From contig JABMMV010000179.1 in the NCBI GenBank assembly GCA_013205145.1, positions 1-40,860 of the forward strand: DNA of 40,860 bases, written 5' to 3'. The position numbers were made by a program, and so were the translations under genes. Source of the DNA: a bacterium (GTDB lineage: Bacteria; Actinomycetota; Acidimicrobiia; Acidimicrobiales; Ilumatobacteraceae). This document shows, piece by piece, positions 26,899-36,827 of the stretch (position 1 is its first letter; each line of letters begins with the position of its first letter). A model generated the notes under the pieces. It saw nothing but the letters and a program-made list of their open reading frames with translations, had not been told where the DNA came from and ran no database searches.

Positions 26899-27562
26899 GT
26901 TTTACCCAAATTGCTTCTCCGGAGGCATCCAGCAACTCTTGATCTCCCGCAGAGTCTCCGTAGGCGTACCTAAACACCAAGCCTGGCTGAGCCGACGACC
27001 ATTCTCGAAATCGTTGAACTTTCTCGACTCCCCTGCAGTTTTCACCAAACAATTTACCGCTGAAGTGATGATCACCGGCGGAATCGGCAAGCACATCCAA
27101 ACGCGAAGCGAGCACATGTTCTACGCCGATTTTGTGCGCTAAGGGGCCGAGATAACTCTCGAAGGATGCGGAGACGATGACCACTGTGTGGCCTGCCTTT
27201 TGGTGCCACCTCAACCTCGCACAAGTATCGGATCGCATCCAATACTTCAGTACATGATCCGCATATTTCTCGGCAATATCGTTCACTTTTTCTACCGGTA
27301 ACCCAGCAAGACATTTGGCAAGAACATTTAGTTTTAAGAAGTCACGATCGCGCGTGACCACTGCACGTAGATTGCGAACAAGACCGGATACGAAAACCTT
27401 GAGCACTTTGCGTCTCGGAACCAACAGCGATACGAAAGGCCACACTGTGTCTCGCACGGTGAGCGTGCCGTCGAAGTCGAAGGCCACCACAATGTTTGCC
27501 CCTTGGACCGAGGCGTTCGGCCCGGCCTGTGCCACCCAAGAACTAGCTAACTCATCACTCAC
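26873..27562 (-). CDS. HAD-IB family hydrolase (SerB-like)
   Basis: 'VVAFDFDGTLTVRDTVWPF', 'HTVVIVSASFESYLGPLAH', 'YAYGDSAGDQELLDAS'. Confidence 0.92.
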   Translation of the reverse strand: MSDELASSWVAQAGPNASVQGANIVVAFDFDGTLTVRDTVWPFVSLLVPRRKVLKVFVSGLVRNLRAVVTRDRDFLKLNVLAKCLAGLPVEKVNDIAEKYADHVLKYWMRSDTCARLRWHQKAGHTVVIVSASFESYLGPLAHKIGVEHVLASRLDVLADSAGDHHFSGKLFGENCRGVEKVQRFREWSSAQPGLVFRYAYGDSAGDQELLDASGEAIWVKHETLHPAP

Positions 27563-28850
27563 GACACGACCGTAACATTTGCTCGCGCATTTCCCAGTAC
27601 ATCGGCCAGCTCTTCGACACCACTTCTGGCTCTTGTATTAAAACTTCGGGAACCTGAAGAGCCACCAAGCCAAACGCCATCGCCAGGCGATGGTCGTGAT
27701 GGGTAGCAAGTTCAGCGCCACGAAGCGGGCGCGGGGTGATGACAATTCCATCATCAAAAACTTTCACTTCAGCACCACATTTGTGTAGCTCCGAGGCCAA
27801 GTCGCCAAGCCTGTCGCTCTCTTTATTACGAATAAAACCGACTCCAGTGATTGTGCTGGCCCCTTGTGCAAACAGAGCAACCGCTGCAACGGTGGGAACC
27901 AAATCGGACATGTCTTTCAAATCTACTGAGAGCCCTTGCAGCATTACATGAGGATCTCGTTCTAGGTACACGCCATTATCGACCCAACGCGCGACGCAAC
28001 CCATTTTCTCCATGAGAGAGACGAAACCGGTATCACCTTGTAAAGATTCCTGCTTCATGCCTGGAATGAAAACTTCGCCACCACAAATAGCGACTGCTGC
28101 AAGAGGATACGAAGCCGAAGATGCATCGGGTTCAACGAAATACTGTGTTGCGGAATATTTCCCAGGCTGAACGCATATTCGCAACAATGTGTCTTCTTGC
28201 GCTTCTATAGATACATCTACCCCAAATGCCCTCATTACTCCAATAGTCATCATCACGTATGACTCCGAAACGCGCTCACCTTCAATATTGAGACTGAGAC
28301 CGCTGCTTAAATATGGCGCAATGAGCAAAATAGCGCTGGAAAATTGGCTAGAGACCGAACTAGACAAAGTGAGTTCACCGCCATGCGCACTAGCCCCGTT
28401 CACTACGACGGGAAGCGAATACATGCCCAGTTCGCTTGCAACGGTTGCACCTAGTTTCTGCAGTGCAACATGTAGATCTTGCATTGGGCGCTGACGCAAT
28501 GCTTCAAAGCCATCGATCAAGGTGTTGCCCTTGCGTAACGCACCGAGAGCCGTGAGAAAGCGTGATGACGTGCCGGCCAAAGCAGCATGAACACTCACCT
28601 CATGAGTATTTTCAAGGTCAAGCGCTGAGGAGAAGTTGACGTTTCCTTCGTCTTGCGAAATAGTCACACCCAAAATACGCAAAGCTTCAAGCATGGCAAC
28701 GGTATCGTCGCCGTCGGGAACATTCGTAATGCGTGAGCCTGCACCTGCTAAGGCTGCGCAGATGAGTGCTCTATTAGCAATACTCTTTGAGCCAGGAACT
28801 TCGACCACACAATTGAGCGGGCCGCTTGCTGTTTCTAAAAGTTGAGACAC
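27555..28850 (-). CDS. aroA: 3-phosphoshikimate 1-carboxyvinyltransferase
   Basis: 'VEVPGSKSIANRALICAALAGAGSRITNV', 'GTSSRFLTALGALRKG', 'FIRNKESDRLGDLA', 'HDHRLAMAFGL'; probable GTG start at 28850 just after the tyrA stop. Confidence 0.95.
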   Translation of the reverse strand: MSQLLETASGPLNCVVEVPGSKSIANRALICAALAGAGSRITNVPDGDDTVAMLEALRILGVTISQDEGNVNFSSALDLENTHEVSVHAALAGTSSRFLTALGALRKGNTLIDGFEALRQRPMQDLHVALQKLGATVASELGMYSLPVVVNGASAHGGELTLSSSVSSQFSSAILLIAPYLSSGLSLNIEGERVSESYVMMTIGVMRAFGVDVSIEAQEDTLLRICVQPGKYSATQYFVEPDASSASYPLAAVAICGGEVFIPGMKQESLQGDTGFVSLMEKMGCVARWVDNGVYLERDPHVMLQGLSVDLKDMSDLVPTVAAVALFAQGASTITGVGFIRNKESDRLGDLASELHKCGAEVKVFDDGIVITPRPLRGAELATHHDHRLAMAFGLVALQVPEVLIQEPEVVSKSWPMYWEMREQMLRSCRE

Positions 28851-28851
28851 A

Positions 28852-29904
28852 CTAACGACCTGGCTTGAAGCCGCGACCGATAAGACCACCCCGCAGTAAT
28901 TCGACTTGCGATTTGTCGACAAGAACGATGGCGACTCCTCGTTCTCCTTCAGCCGAATGCACTACTTCAAAACTCGCCAAGTTGACATTGAGCGCTGCGG
29001 CGAGTGTGAATATCTCGGCGGCAGCACCTGGGCGATCGGGAATAGGGATACGAACTTCTTCGACGTCTTCAAGGGAGCGAACACGAGCCGGTAAATGCGA
29101 CCTGGCTTTTCTTGCCTTAGTGAGAAAAATTTCAAGCTCACCTGTTTGTGTACCGTCAATGATGGTACGCAATTGCCCTAACTCGGAAATGAAGTCATCG
29201 AGTGTTTCCAAAATTGCTGCTCGGTTTTCCCGGCAGATGTCGAGCCAGATGCCTGGCTTACTCGATGCGATTCGGGTCATATCGCGAAAGCCTCCTGCGG
29301 CCATTCGCAACACCGAGGCATGCTCTTCTGACTGAGCATCGGCAACACTCATGAGAGTTGCCGCCGCCAAATGCGGAACATGGCTGACCACTGCAATGAG
29401 TCGATCATGATGCTCTGCAGTCACTGCGAGAATGTTTGCTCCCATGAGTTGGACAATGGAAGCGACTTCAGCAAAAACTCGGTCGTCAGTGGAATCAGTA
29501 GGAGTGAGAATCCAGGTTGCGCCTTCAAAAAGTTCGGCGTCTGCCCCTTGAATACCTTCAAGTTCTGAGCCTGCCATCGGATGCCCACCAATAAAACGGG
29601 GATCTGAGATGGCCTGTACAACGGGAGCCTTCACGCTGCCGACGTCGGTCACCATTCCGCTGGTTACCCGTAGTGCTGCTTCGACCTCGGTGGTCAGCTG
29701 CGACACAGGCACAGACACAAAAGTGATGTGGGCATCGACGTCGAGACCTACTGAAGAAATATAACCAACCTTGAGTGCTTCATCTTGACGACTCGCCAAT
29801 GGGTCAATTCCCTGCACCCGAAAACCTTCTTGTGTCAGCCGAGCAGCAATTGAGCCGCCAATGAGCCCGAGACCCACGATATTGATACTTTGCTGAACCG
29901 ACAC
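28852..29904 (-). CDS. tyrA: Prephenate dehydrogenase
   Basis: 'NIVGLGLIGGSIAARLTQEGFRVQGID', 'VTDVGSVKAPVV', 'FIGGHPMAGSELEGI', C-terminal ACT-like region. Confidence 0.93.
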   Translation of the reverse strand: MSVQQSINIVGLGLIGGSIAARLTQEGFRVQGIDPLASRQDEALKVGYISSVGLDVDAHITFVSVPVSQLTTEVEAALRVTSGMVTDVGSVKAPVVQAISDPRFIGGHPMAGSELEGIQGADAELFEGATWILTPTDSTDDRVFAEVASIVQLMGANILAVTAEHHDRLIAVVSHVPHLAAATLMSVADAQSEEHASVLRMAAGGFRDMTRIASSKPGIWLDICRENRAAILETLDDFISELGQLRTIIDGTQTGELEIFLTKARKARSHLPARVRSLEDVEEVRIPIPDRPGAAAEIFTLAAALNVNLASFEVVHSAEGERGVAIVLVDKSQVELLRGGLIGRGFKPGR

Positions 29905-29929
29905 GTCTCTACTCTAGCGATTGGGGTAT

Positions 29930-30700
29930 CTAGCGCCGAGATGATTTCGACATAAATTCACTGAGCGCTTTCCGCTCTGCAAGGGTGAGGTCACGCCACA
30001 CTCCCGGCTTCAGTTTGTTGTCCACTAGCGGGCCAATACGAACACGAACTAATCGCTCTACTTCCTCGCCAACAGCCTCAAACATTCGCCGCACCTGGCG
30101 ATTACGTCCTTCGTGAATAACAACTGTCACCGTGTTGTCACTTCGTTGGCTCACCTTTGCTGGAGAAGTAACTCCATCTTCAAGCTCAACACCAATGCGT
30201 AATTTGCGCAATGCCTTATCGGACAAACGTGGTGAGCCGTGAAGCATTACCAAATATTCTTTCTCTACGCCCTGACTCGGATGCGTTAGAAACTGCGTTA
30301 ACTCACCATCATTGGTGAGTAACAAGAGACCCTCTGTATCAAAATCTAAGCGCCCTACGGAAAATACGCGGGGTTCACTTGGCACTAAATCGATGACAGT
30401 CTCACGGCCCTGTGGGTCGCTTGCAGTAGAGATGACTCCCCTCGGTTTATTCAGCAAGTAATAAACAAAGTCTGGACGAGCCCCCACGGGCGCCCCATCA
30501 ACACAAATTAAATCAACAAGCGGGTCGACACGACGACCAAGAATGGCAATCTCGCCATTGACCGTCACTCTTTCTTCGCTGATGAAATCTTCGCACACTC
30601 TTCGACTGCCCCAACCCAATGCAGCGAGTATTTTTTGCAAGCGTTCGCCCTCGTACAACTCAGTATCTTCGTTTTGTGAATGATCTGACATTTCCGTCAC
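29930..30700 (-). CDS. rluB: 23S rRNA pseudouridine synthase RluB-like
   Basis: S4 domain 'ERLQKILAALGWGSRRVCEDFI' and 'YYLLNKPRGVISTASDPQGRETVIDLV', 'VGRLDFDTEGLLLLTNDG', 'EGRNRQVRRMFEAVG'. Confidence 0.94.
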   Translation of the reverse strand: MTEMSDHSQNEDTELYEGERLQKILAALGWGSRRVCEDFISEERVTVNGEIAILGRRVDPLVDLICVDGAPVGARPDFVYYLLNKPRGVISTASDPQGRETVIDLVPSEPRVFSVGRLDFDTEGLLLLTNDGELTQFLTHPSQGVEKEYLVMLHGSPRLSDKALRKLRIGVELEDGVTSPAKVSQRSDNTVTVVIHEGRNRQVRRMFEAVGEEVERLVRVRIGPLVDNKLKPGVWRDLTLAERKALSEFMSKSSRR

Positions 30701-31338
30701 AGATTTTGATCTGGCGCAGAGCCAGCGTCATCGAGTGGAGAGATACGCAATGTATTTTCGAGAGCCTCAACGACACTTGCATCTGGAACAAACTCCGCTA
30801 GTGGCGGCAACTCACCAAGCGAGTTGATACCTAATTTCTCAAGGAAAAGTTGAGTTGTTCCCCACAGCACCGCTTGACCAGGACCATCATCATGGCCTCG
30901 ATGCTCTACATAGCCCCGCGAATGCAGAGTGCGCAACACCGCATCGGGGTCAACACCGCGCACCGAAGCAATTTGCAAGCGCGAAATTGGTTGTTTGTAA
31001 GCAACGATGGCGAGCGTTTCCAGTGCTGCAGCCGAGAGACGAGCCCGTTGGCCGTCGAGCACAAAACGCTCTACATAAGCAGAAACAACAGGATGGCTTT
31101 GAAAACGATATCCACCCGCCACCTGTACAAGCTGAAAGCCGTGCCCGGCTTCTTCATAAACCGCAGAGAGTTGAGCTGCCATTTCTTCGACGATGGAAAC
31201 TGGCATTTCGAATAACTGCGCAAGTAATTCACTAGGAACAGGTTCGATTGCCACCATCAAGATACCTTCCATCGCCCGAATGATTTCGGGAGTGATGAAT
31301 GAAGAATCATCGTTCATATTGAGCAGCTCGTCTGACAT
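30697..31338 (-). CDS. scpB: Segregation and condensation protein B
   Basis: 'GHGFQLVQVAGGYRFQSHP', 'RLSAAALETLAIVAYKQPISRLQIASVRGVDPDAVLRTLHSRGYVE'. Confidence 0.94.
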   Translation of the reverse strand: MSDELLNMNDDSSFITPEIIRAMEGILMVAIEPVPSELLAQLFEMPVSIVEEMAAQLSAVYEEAGHGFQLVQVAGGYRFQSHPVVSAYVERFVLDGQRARLSAAALETLAIVAYKQPISRLQIASVRGVDPDAVLRTLHSRGYVEHRGHDDGPGQAVLWGTTQLFLEKLGINSLGELPPLAEFVPDASVVEALENTLRISPLDDAGSAPDQNL

Positions 31339-31352
31339 GTGAAACCTTCTAC

Positions 31353-32144
31353 TTATCCTTCATAGTCGTCAATAGAGAATGCATTTACAGTGGCGAAACC
31401 TTCATCGCCAATCCAGCGAATTTCAATATCGCCAAAGCGATTTTCTTGGCTGAGTTCAATGAAACCTTGTTTATAGATTTCCAAAATGGCAAGGAACCTC
31501 ACCACAACTTCTAATCGCGCTTCATGACCGCGGGTGAGGTTGCGAAAAGTAATGGCCTTCATGTCTGGCAAAGAATCCATCAATTCACTCACTGCCTCAG
31601 AAACGCTCAATCGAACTGGAGCGACGTGGAAAAGATCAACGTGTGGTTCGGGCTTCGGGGCGAGCGCCTTCAAGATTGCCTTATGCAACTTCAATGGAGT
31701 CACGCCATCCATTAAGTCGGGCAGAAGTTCTGAAAACCTCTCGTCGGGTCCGGTGGTACGGGGAAAAGCTCTGTCTGCGAGTTCTGCCAGCTGTTGGAAC
31801 ACCAGCGATACATCTTTAAACGTCTTGCATTCAAGGAGCCTTGCCAGCAAAAGGTCACGCTCTTCCCACAGTGCAAATTCCTCGTCCAGATCAATATTTT
31901 CTTTGCCTGGCAGCAATCGACGCGATTTCAGCTCAACGAGCGTTGAAGCGATGAGGAGAAATTCCGTCGCGATATCGAGATCAAGATCTTGCATTTTCTC
32001 AATTTCGGTGAGATAAGCATCAACGATGGTACTGAGAGAGACTTCGTGGATATCGACCTGCTCCCTCAAAATGAGGTGCAAAAGAAGGTCGAATGGGCCC
32101 TCAAACACGGCCGTTGAGACGTCATAACTCACAGATGAAAACAT
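31353..32144 (-). CDS. scpA: Segregation and condensation protein A
   Basis: 'FEGPFDLLLHLILREQVDIHEVSLSTIVDAYL', 'ATEFLLIASTLVELKSRRLLP'; ORF extends to 32213 but the start is placed at MFSSVSYDV. Confidence 0.93.
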   Translation of the reverse strand: MFSSVSYDVSTAVFEGPFDLLLHLILREQVDIHEVSLSTIVDAYLTEIEKMQDLDLDIATEFLLIASTLVELKSRRLLPGKENIDLDEEFALWEERDLLLARLLECKTFKDVSLVFQQLAELADRAFPRTTGPDERFSELLPDLMDGVTPLKLHKAILKALAPKPEPHVDLFHVAPVRLSVSEAVSELMDSLPDMKAITFRNLTRGHEARLEVVVRFLAILEIYKQGFIELSQENRFGDIEIRWIGDEGFATVNAFSIDDYEG

Positions 32145-33169
32145 ACTCGCCAGAGACCCCTTTGGACGACTACAGTCCGCCCGTGGCTCGTGTCTTATCT
32201 TGCATCCAACCAACCGGCGCTGTTCACCTAGGTAATTACTTAGGAGCCCTCCAACAGTGGGTAAATGGACAACACCAAAATGACGTATTTCACGGCATCG
32301 TCGACCTGCATGCCTTTACGGTGACGGAATCGCCAGGAGTGCTTGGCCAAAACACATTGGAATTGGCCGCAATGCTATTTGCCGTGGGTCTCGACCCAAA
32401 TGTTGCAACGGTTTTTGTGCAAAGCCATGTGGTTGAGCACACAACACTTTCTTGGATGATGGAGTGCACTGTCTCTTTCGGTGAATTATCTCGCATGACG
32501 CAGTTCAAAGATAAGTCACAAAAGCGCGAAGCCGAATTTGTTTCTGCTGGTTTGTTTACTTATCCAGCCCTGCAGGCAGCCGATATTTTGTTATACGACG
32601 CTGATGAAGTGCCCGTTGGCGATGACCAAAAGCAACATATTGAAATTACTCGTGACATAGCAATGCGTTTCAATCATCGTTTTGGCGAAACATTTGTTTT
32701 ACCAAAGGCTGTTACGCCGGCTCTTGGCGCGCGCGTCATGGATCTTCAAGAGCCAACGAACAAGATGTCGAAATCGACCACCAATGAAGCAGGGTGTATC
32801 TATCTTCTCGATGAACCTGCCTCAATCATGAAAAAGTTCAAACGTGCCGTCACCGATAGTGACAATGAAGTGGCCTACAACCGCGATACCAAACCTGGCA
32901 TAGCTAACTTGCTCGACATTTTGTCGGCGGCAACTGGGCAAAAGCCACAAGAGTTAGCCAACTCATATTCGCAATACGGTGCACTGAAAGTTGATGCGGG
33001 TGAGGCCGTTTGCGCCATGATGAGCCCCATACAACAGCGCTATTCAGAGCTCATGAATGATCGTGCTGAACTGCAACGTCTTTTACGCGTTGGCGCTGAA
33101 AAGGCCCGTGTGGTGGCTAGCGCAACGGTGGCCCGCGCCAAAAATGCCGTCGGCTTCTTGCCAGAATAA
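32135..33169 (+). CDS. trpS: Tryptophanyl-tRNA synthetase
   Basis: 'RVLSCIQPTGAVHLGNYLGALQQW' (HIGH-like), 'NKMSKST' (KMSKS), 'YPALQAADILLYDADEVPVGDDQKQHIE'; alternative GTG start near 32183. Confidence 0.95.
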   Translation: MKTYSPETPLDDYSPPVARVLSCIQPTGAVHLGNYLGALQQWVNGQHQNDVFHGIVDLHAFTVTESPGVLGQNTLELAAMLFAVGLDPNVATVFVQSHVVEHTTLSWMMECTVSFGELSRMTQFKDKSQKREAEFVSAGLFTYPALQAADILLYDADEVPVGDDQKQHIEITRDIAMRFNHRFGETFVLPKAVTPALGARVMDLQEPTNKMSKSTTNEAGCIYLLDEPASIMKKFKRAVTDSDNEVAYNRDTKPGIANLLDILSAATGQKPQELANSYSQYGALKVDAGEAVCAMMSPIQQRYSELMNDRAELQRLLRVGAEKARVVASATVARAKNAVGFLPE

Positions 33170-33625
33170 CTACATCGAGTCGTCGGCTTTATAAAGACTC
33201 AACGCAACCGCATCATGTGCGCTTCGCCGAATCAGTTCAATAGTGCGTTGTGACGAACCAACTCTTTGCAGAGCCTCAACACCCATCTCTTCATGCCTGC
33301 GATACCACCGCCATCTCTCGCGTCGAAAACTACCGATAGTTGCCGCACTTCGCGCCATTCGGCTCATCGGAGATATAGCTTTAGCAACATCGTGCAGTAG
33401 CGCAGCACTCTTTTCCTCACGAGTTGCTTGTGGCTCCCACTGCTCAAAGATGCGCAGCACCTGCAGCGAGTGCACCTGGTCTGCACCAGACATCGCACGC
33501 CACAACCCGAACTCAGCTTCGCTCAATAACTCCCGCGTCATTGCAAGATCATCAGGCGTAACAGTGCCGAGACCCTTGCCCATTGCGCTCCATCGACTAT
33601 AAAGATGCAAAACTTTTTTACGCAT
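33170..33625 (-). CDS. HD-domain protein
   Basis: 'DQVHSLQVLRIF...EKSAALLHDVAKAISPMSRMARS...WYRRHEEMGVEALQRVG' HD-type metal ligands. Confidence 0.75.
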   Translation of the reverse strand: MRKKVLHLYSRWSAMGKGLGTVTPDDLAMTRELLSEAEFGLWRAMSGADQVHSLQVLRIFEQWEPQATREEKSAALLHDVAKAISPMSRMARSAATIGSFRRERWRWYRRHEEMGVEALQRVGSSQRTIELIRRSAHDAVALSLYKADDSM

Positions 33626-34579
33626 TTATCGCCGTGCCCTTGGGTGCGAAGCGCCGTATACCTGCCACAGGCGCTCTTGCGATACACGGGTATACACCTG
33701 AGTAGTGGAGATCGAAGCATGCCCCAACATTTCTTGCACAATGCGCAAGTCTGCTCCGTGGTCTAACAAATGTGTCGCACATGAATGACGTAGAGCGTGG
33801 GGCGAAACATCACGATCAATTTTTGCCCGAAGCCCAGCATCTCGAACAATGTTGAAAATTACTTGGCGACTAATTCGTGCACCTCGGTTGGTAAGAAATA
33901 CAGCATAAGAATCATCCCTGCGACGCTCTTGAGCGGGTTCTAGTGCGAAGCGACCCGTTGCAATCCATTGATTCAGGGCACCGTGGGCTATTGAACCAAA
34001 CGGTACCACTCGTTCTTTGGAGCCCTTTCCAAAGAGTCGCACCAGTGATGACTCCATATCGAGATCAGACAAATTGAGCCCACACACTTCAGAAACACGA
34101 GCGCCGGTTGCATACAGAAACTCGAGAACCGCACGGTCACGTAACTGCCGTGGTTCATCGCCAACGACCGAGCCAATGAGAAGTGTCATTTCTTCTTCAC
34201 TGAGCGGCTTGGGAATACCCGCTGGTTTGCCAATACCTTCGGCCATCACTGCAGGATCATCTTTTCGGAAGTGTTCTTCCACCATAAACCTGTGCAGCAT
34301 GCGCACTGCAGAAAACTGTCGCGCAAGACTCGATTTCGCAGCCCCGTTTTCCAGTCGCAACGTGAGGAAATTTTCCACATCTTCCACCTGCACCTTCATA
34401 AGCGTGGTGCGCTTGTCACGCAGATACAAAAGATATTGGGCAATGTCACGGCGATACGCCTCTACGGTATTCACTGCCCGTCCACGCTCCACTACAAGCC
34501 AAATGAAGAACTCCTGCGCTACTTCAGGAAAGACGACGTCGGATATGTCAAGGTTTTTCAGAGCAGATCTCTCACCCAC
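33626..34579 (-). CDS. xerD: Site-specific tyrosine recombinase XerD-like
   Basis: 'LYATGARVSEVCGLNLSDLD', 'HALRHSCATHLLDHGADLRIVQEMLGHASISTTQVYTRV'; GTG start. Confidence 0.94.
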   Translation of the reverse strand: MGERSALKNLDISDVVFPEVAQEFFIWLVVERGRAVNTVEAYRRDIAQYLLYLRDKRTTLMKVQVEDVENFLTLRLENGAAKSSLARQFSAVRMLHRFMVEEHFRKDDPAVMAEGIGKPAGIPKPLSEEEMTLLIGSVVGDEPRQLRDRAVLEFLYATGARVSEVCGLNLSDLDMESSLVRLFGKGSKERVVPFGSIAHGALNQWIATGRFALEPAQERRRDDSYAVFLTNRGARISRQVIFNIVRDAGLRAKIDRDVSPHALRHSCATHLLDHGADLRIVQEMLGHASISTTQVYTRVSQERLWQVYGASHPRARR

Positions 34580-35127
34580 TGCAACCCAATAATGGTTTTT
34601 GCGTCGGTCAGTTCCCCCCTGCGCACTTCTTCAAGAGCTTCGGCTACCGAAACAACTCTCAACTGCATGTGCTCTTCTTCTGGACCGTGGCGATCAATGG
34701 GAACCTCGCGCAAGCCACATGCCGCAAAAATCTCTACCATCGAATTTGTTATTCCGGGAGCAGAAGCCATTGACCCAAGCCTCACAAGAACAGAAGCTTC
34801 TAACCCTGCTTCTTCGGCCAGTTCACGATGAGCGGTTACTTCTGAAGGCTCGTCGGCCACATCGCGCATTCCTGCAGGTATCTCCCACAGTTCTTTTCCA
34901 AAGGGGGCACGGAACTGTCGCACCAACGTGGTGTTCACCTCTGATAATTCAGCGCCTTTCAAGTCGGCAAGAGAATTGACATGCAACACCACTACCCCAA
35001 CGGCACCCGGAGAATCGACATAGGTACGAACAAAAGCGCCACCTGAGGGATCTTCCAAATGATCTTCAACAAGCGTCCATACAGCCCACTGATGCAACAA
35101 CTTTTGCGATCGCGAGACGAAGCCCAT
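34558..35127 (-). CDS. NUDIX hydrolase (ADP-ribose pyrophosphatase-like)
   Basis: Nudix box 'GMRDVADEPSEVTAHRELAEEAGLEA'. Confidence 0.92.
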   Translation of the reverse strand: MGFVSRSQKLLHQWAVWTLVEDHLEDPSGGAFVRTYVDSPGAVGVVVLHVNSLADLKGAELSEVNTTLVRQFRAPFGKELWEIPAGMRDVADEPSEVTAHRELAEEAGLEASVLVRLGSMASAPGITNSMVEIFAACGLREVPIDRHGPEEEHMQLRVVSVAEALEEVRRGELTDAKTIIGLQWVRDLL

Positions 35128-35130
35128 GCT

Positions 35131-36804
<1,674 letters not shown>

Positions 36805-36827
36805 TCAACTTACCACGAAAACCGCTC

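Noticed and set aside
33626-34579. Tyrosine recombinase as evidence of an integrated mobile element
   Set aside because: Sequence and context (NUDIX-pyrG-recN-nadK-tlyA neighbours) fit housekeeping XerD; no att repeats, integrase-adjacent tRNA or cargo genes
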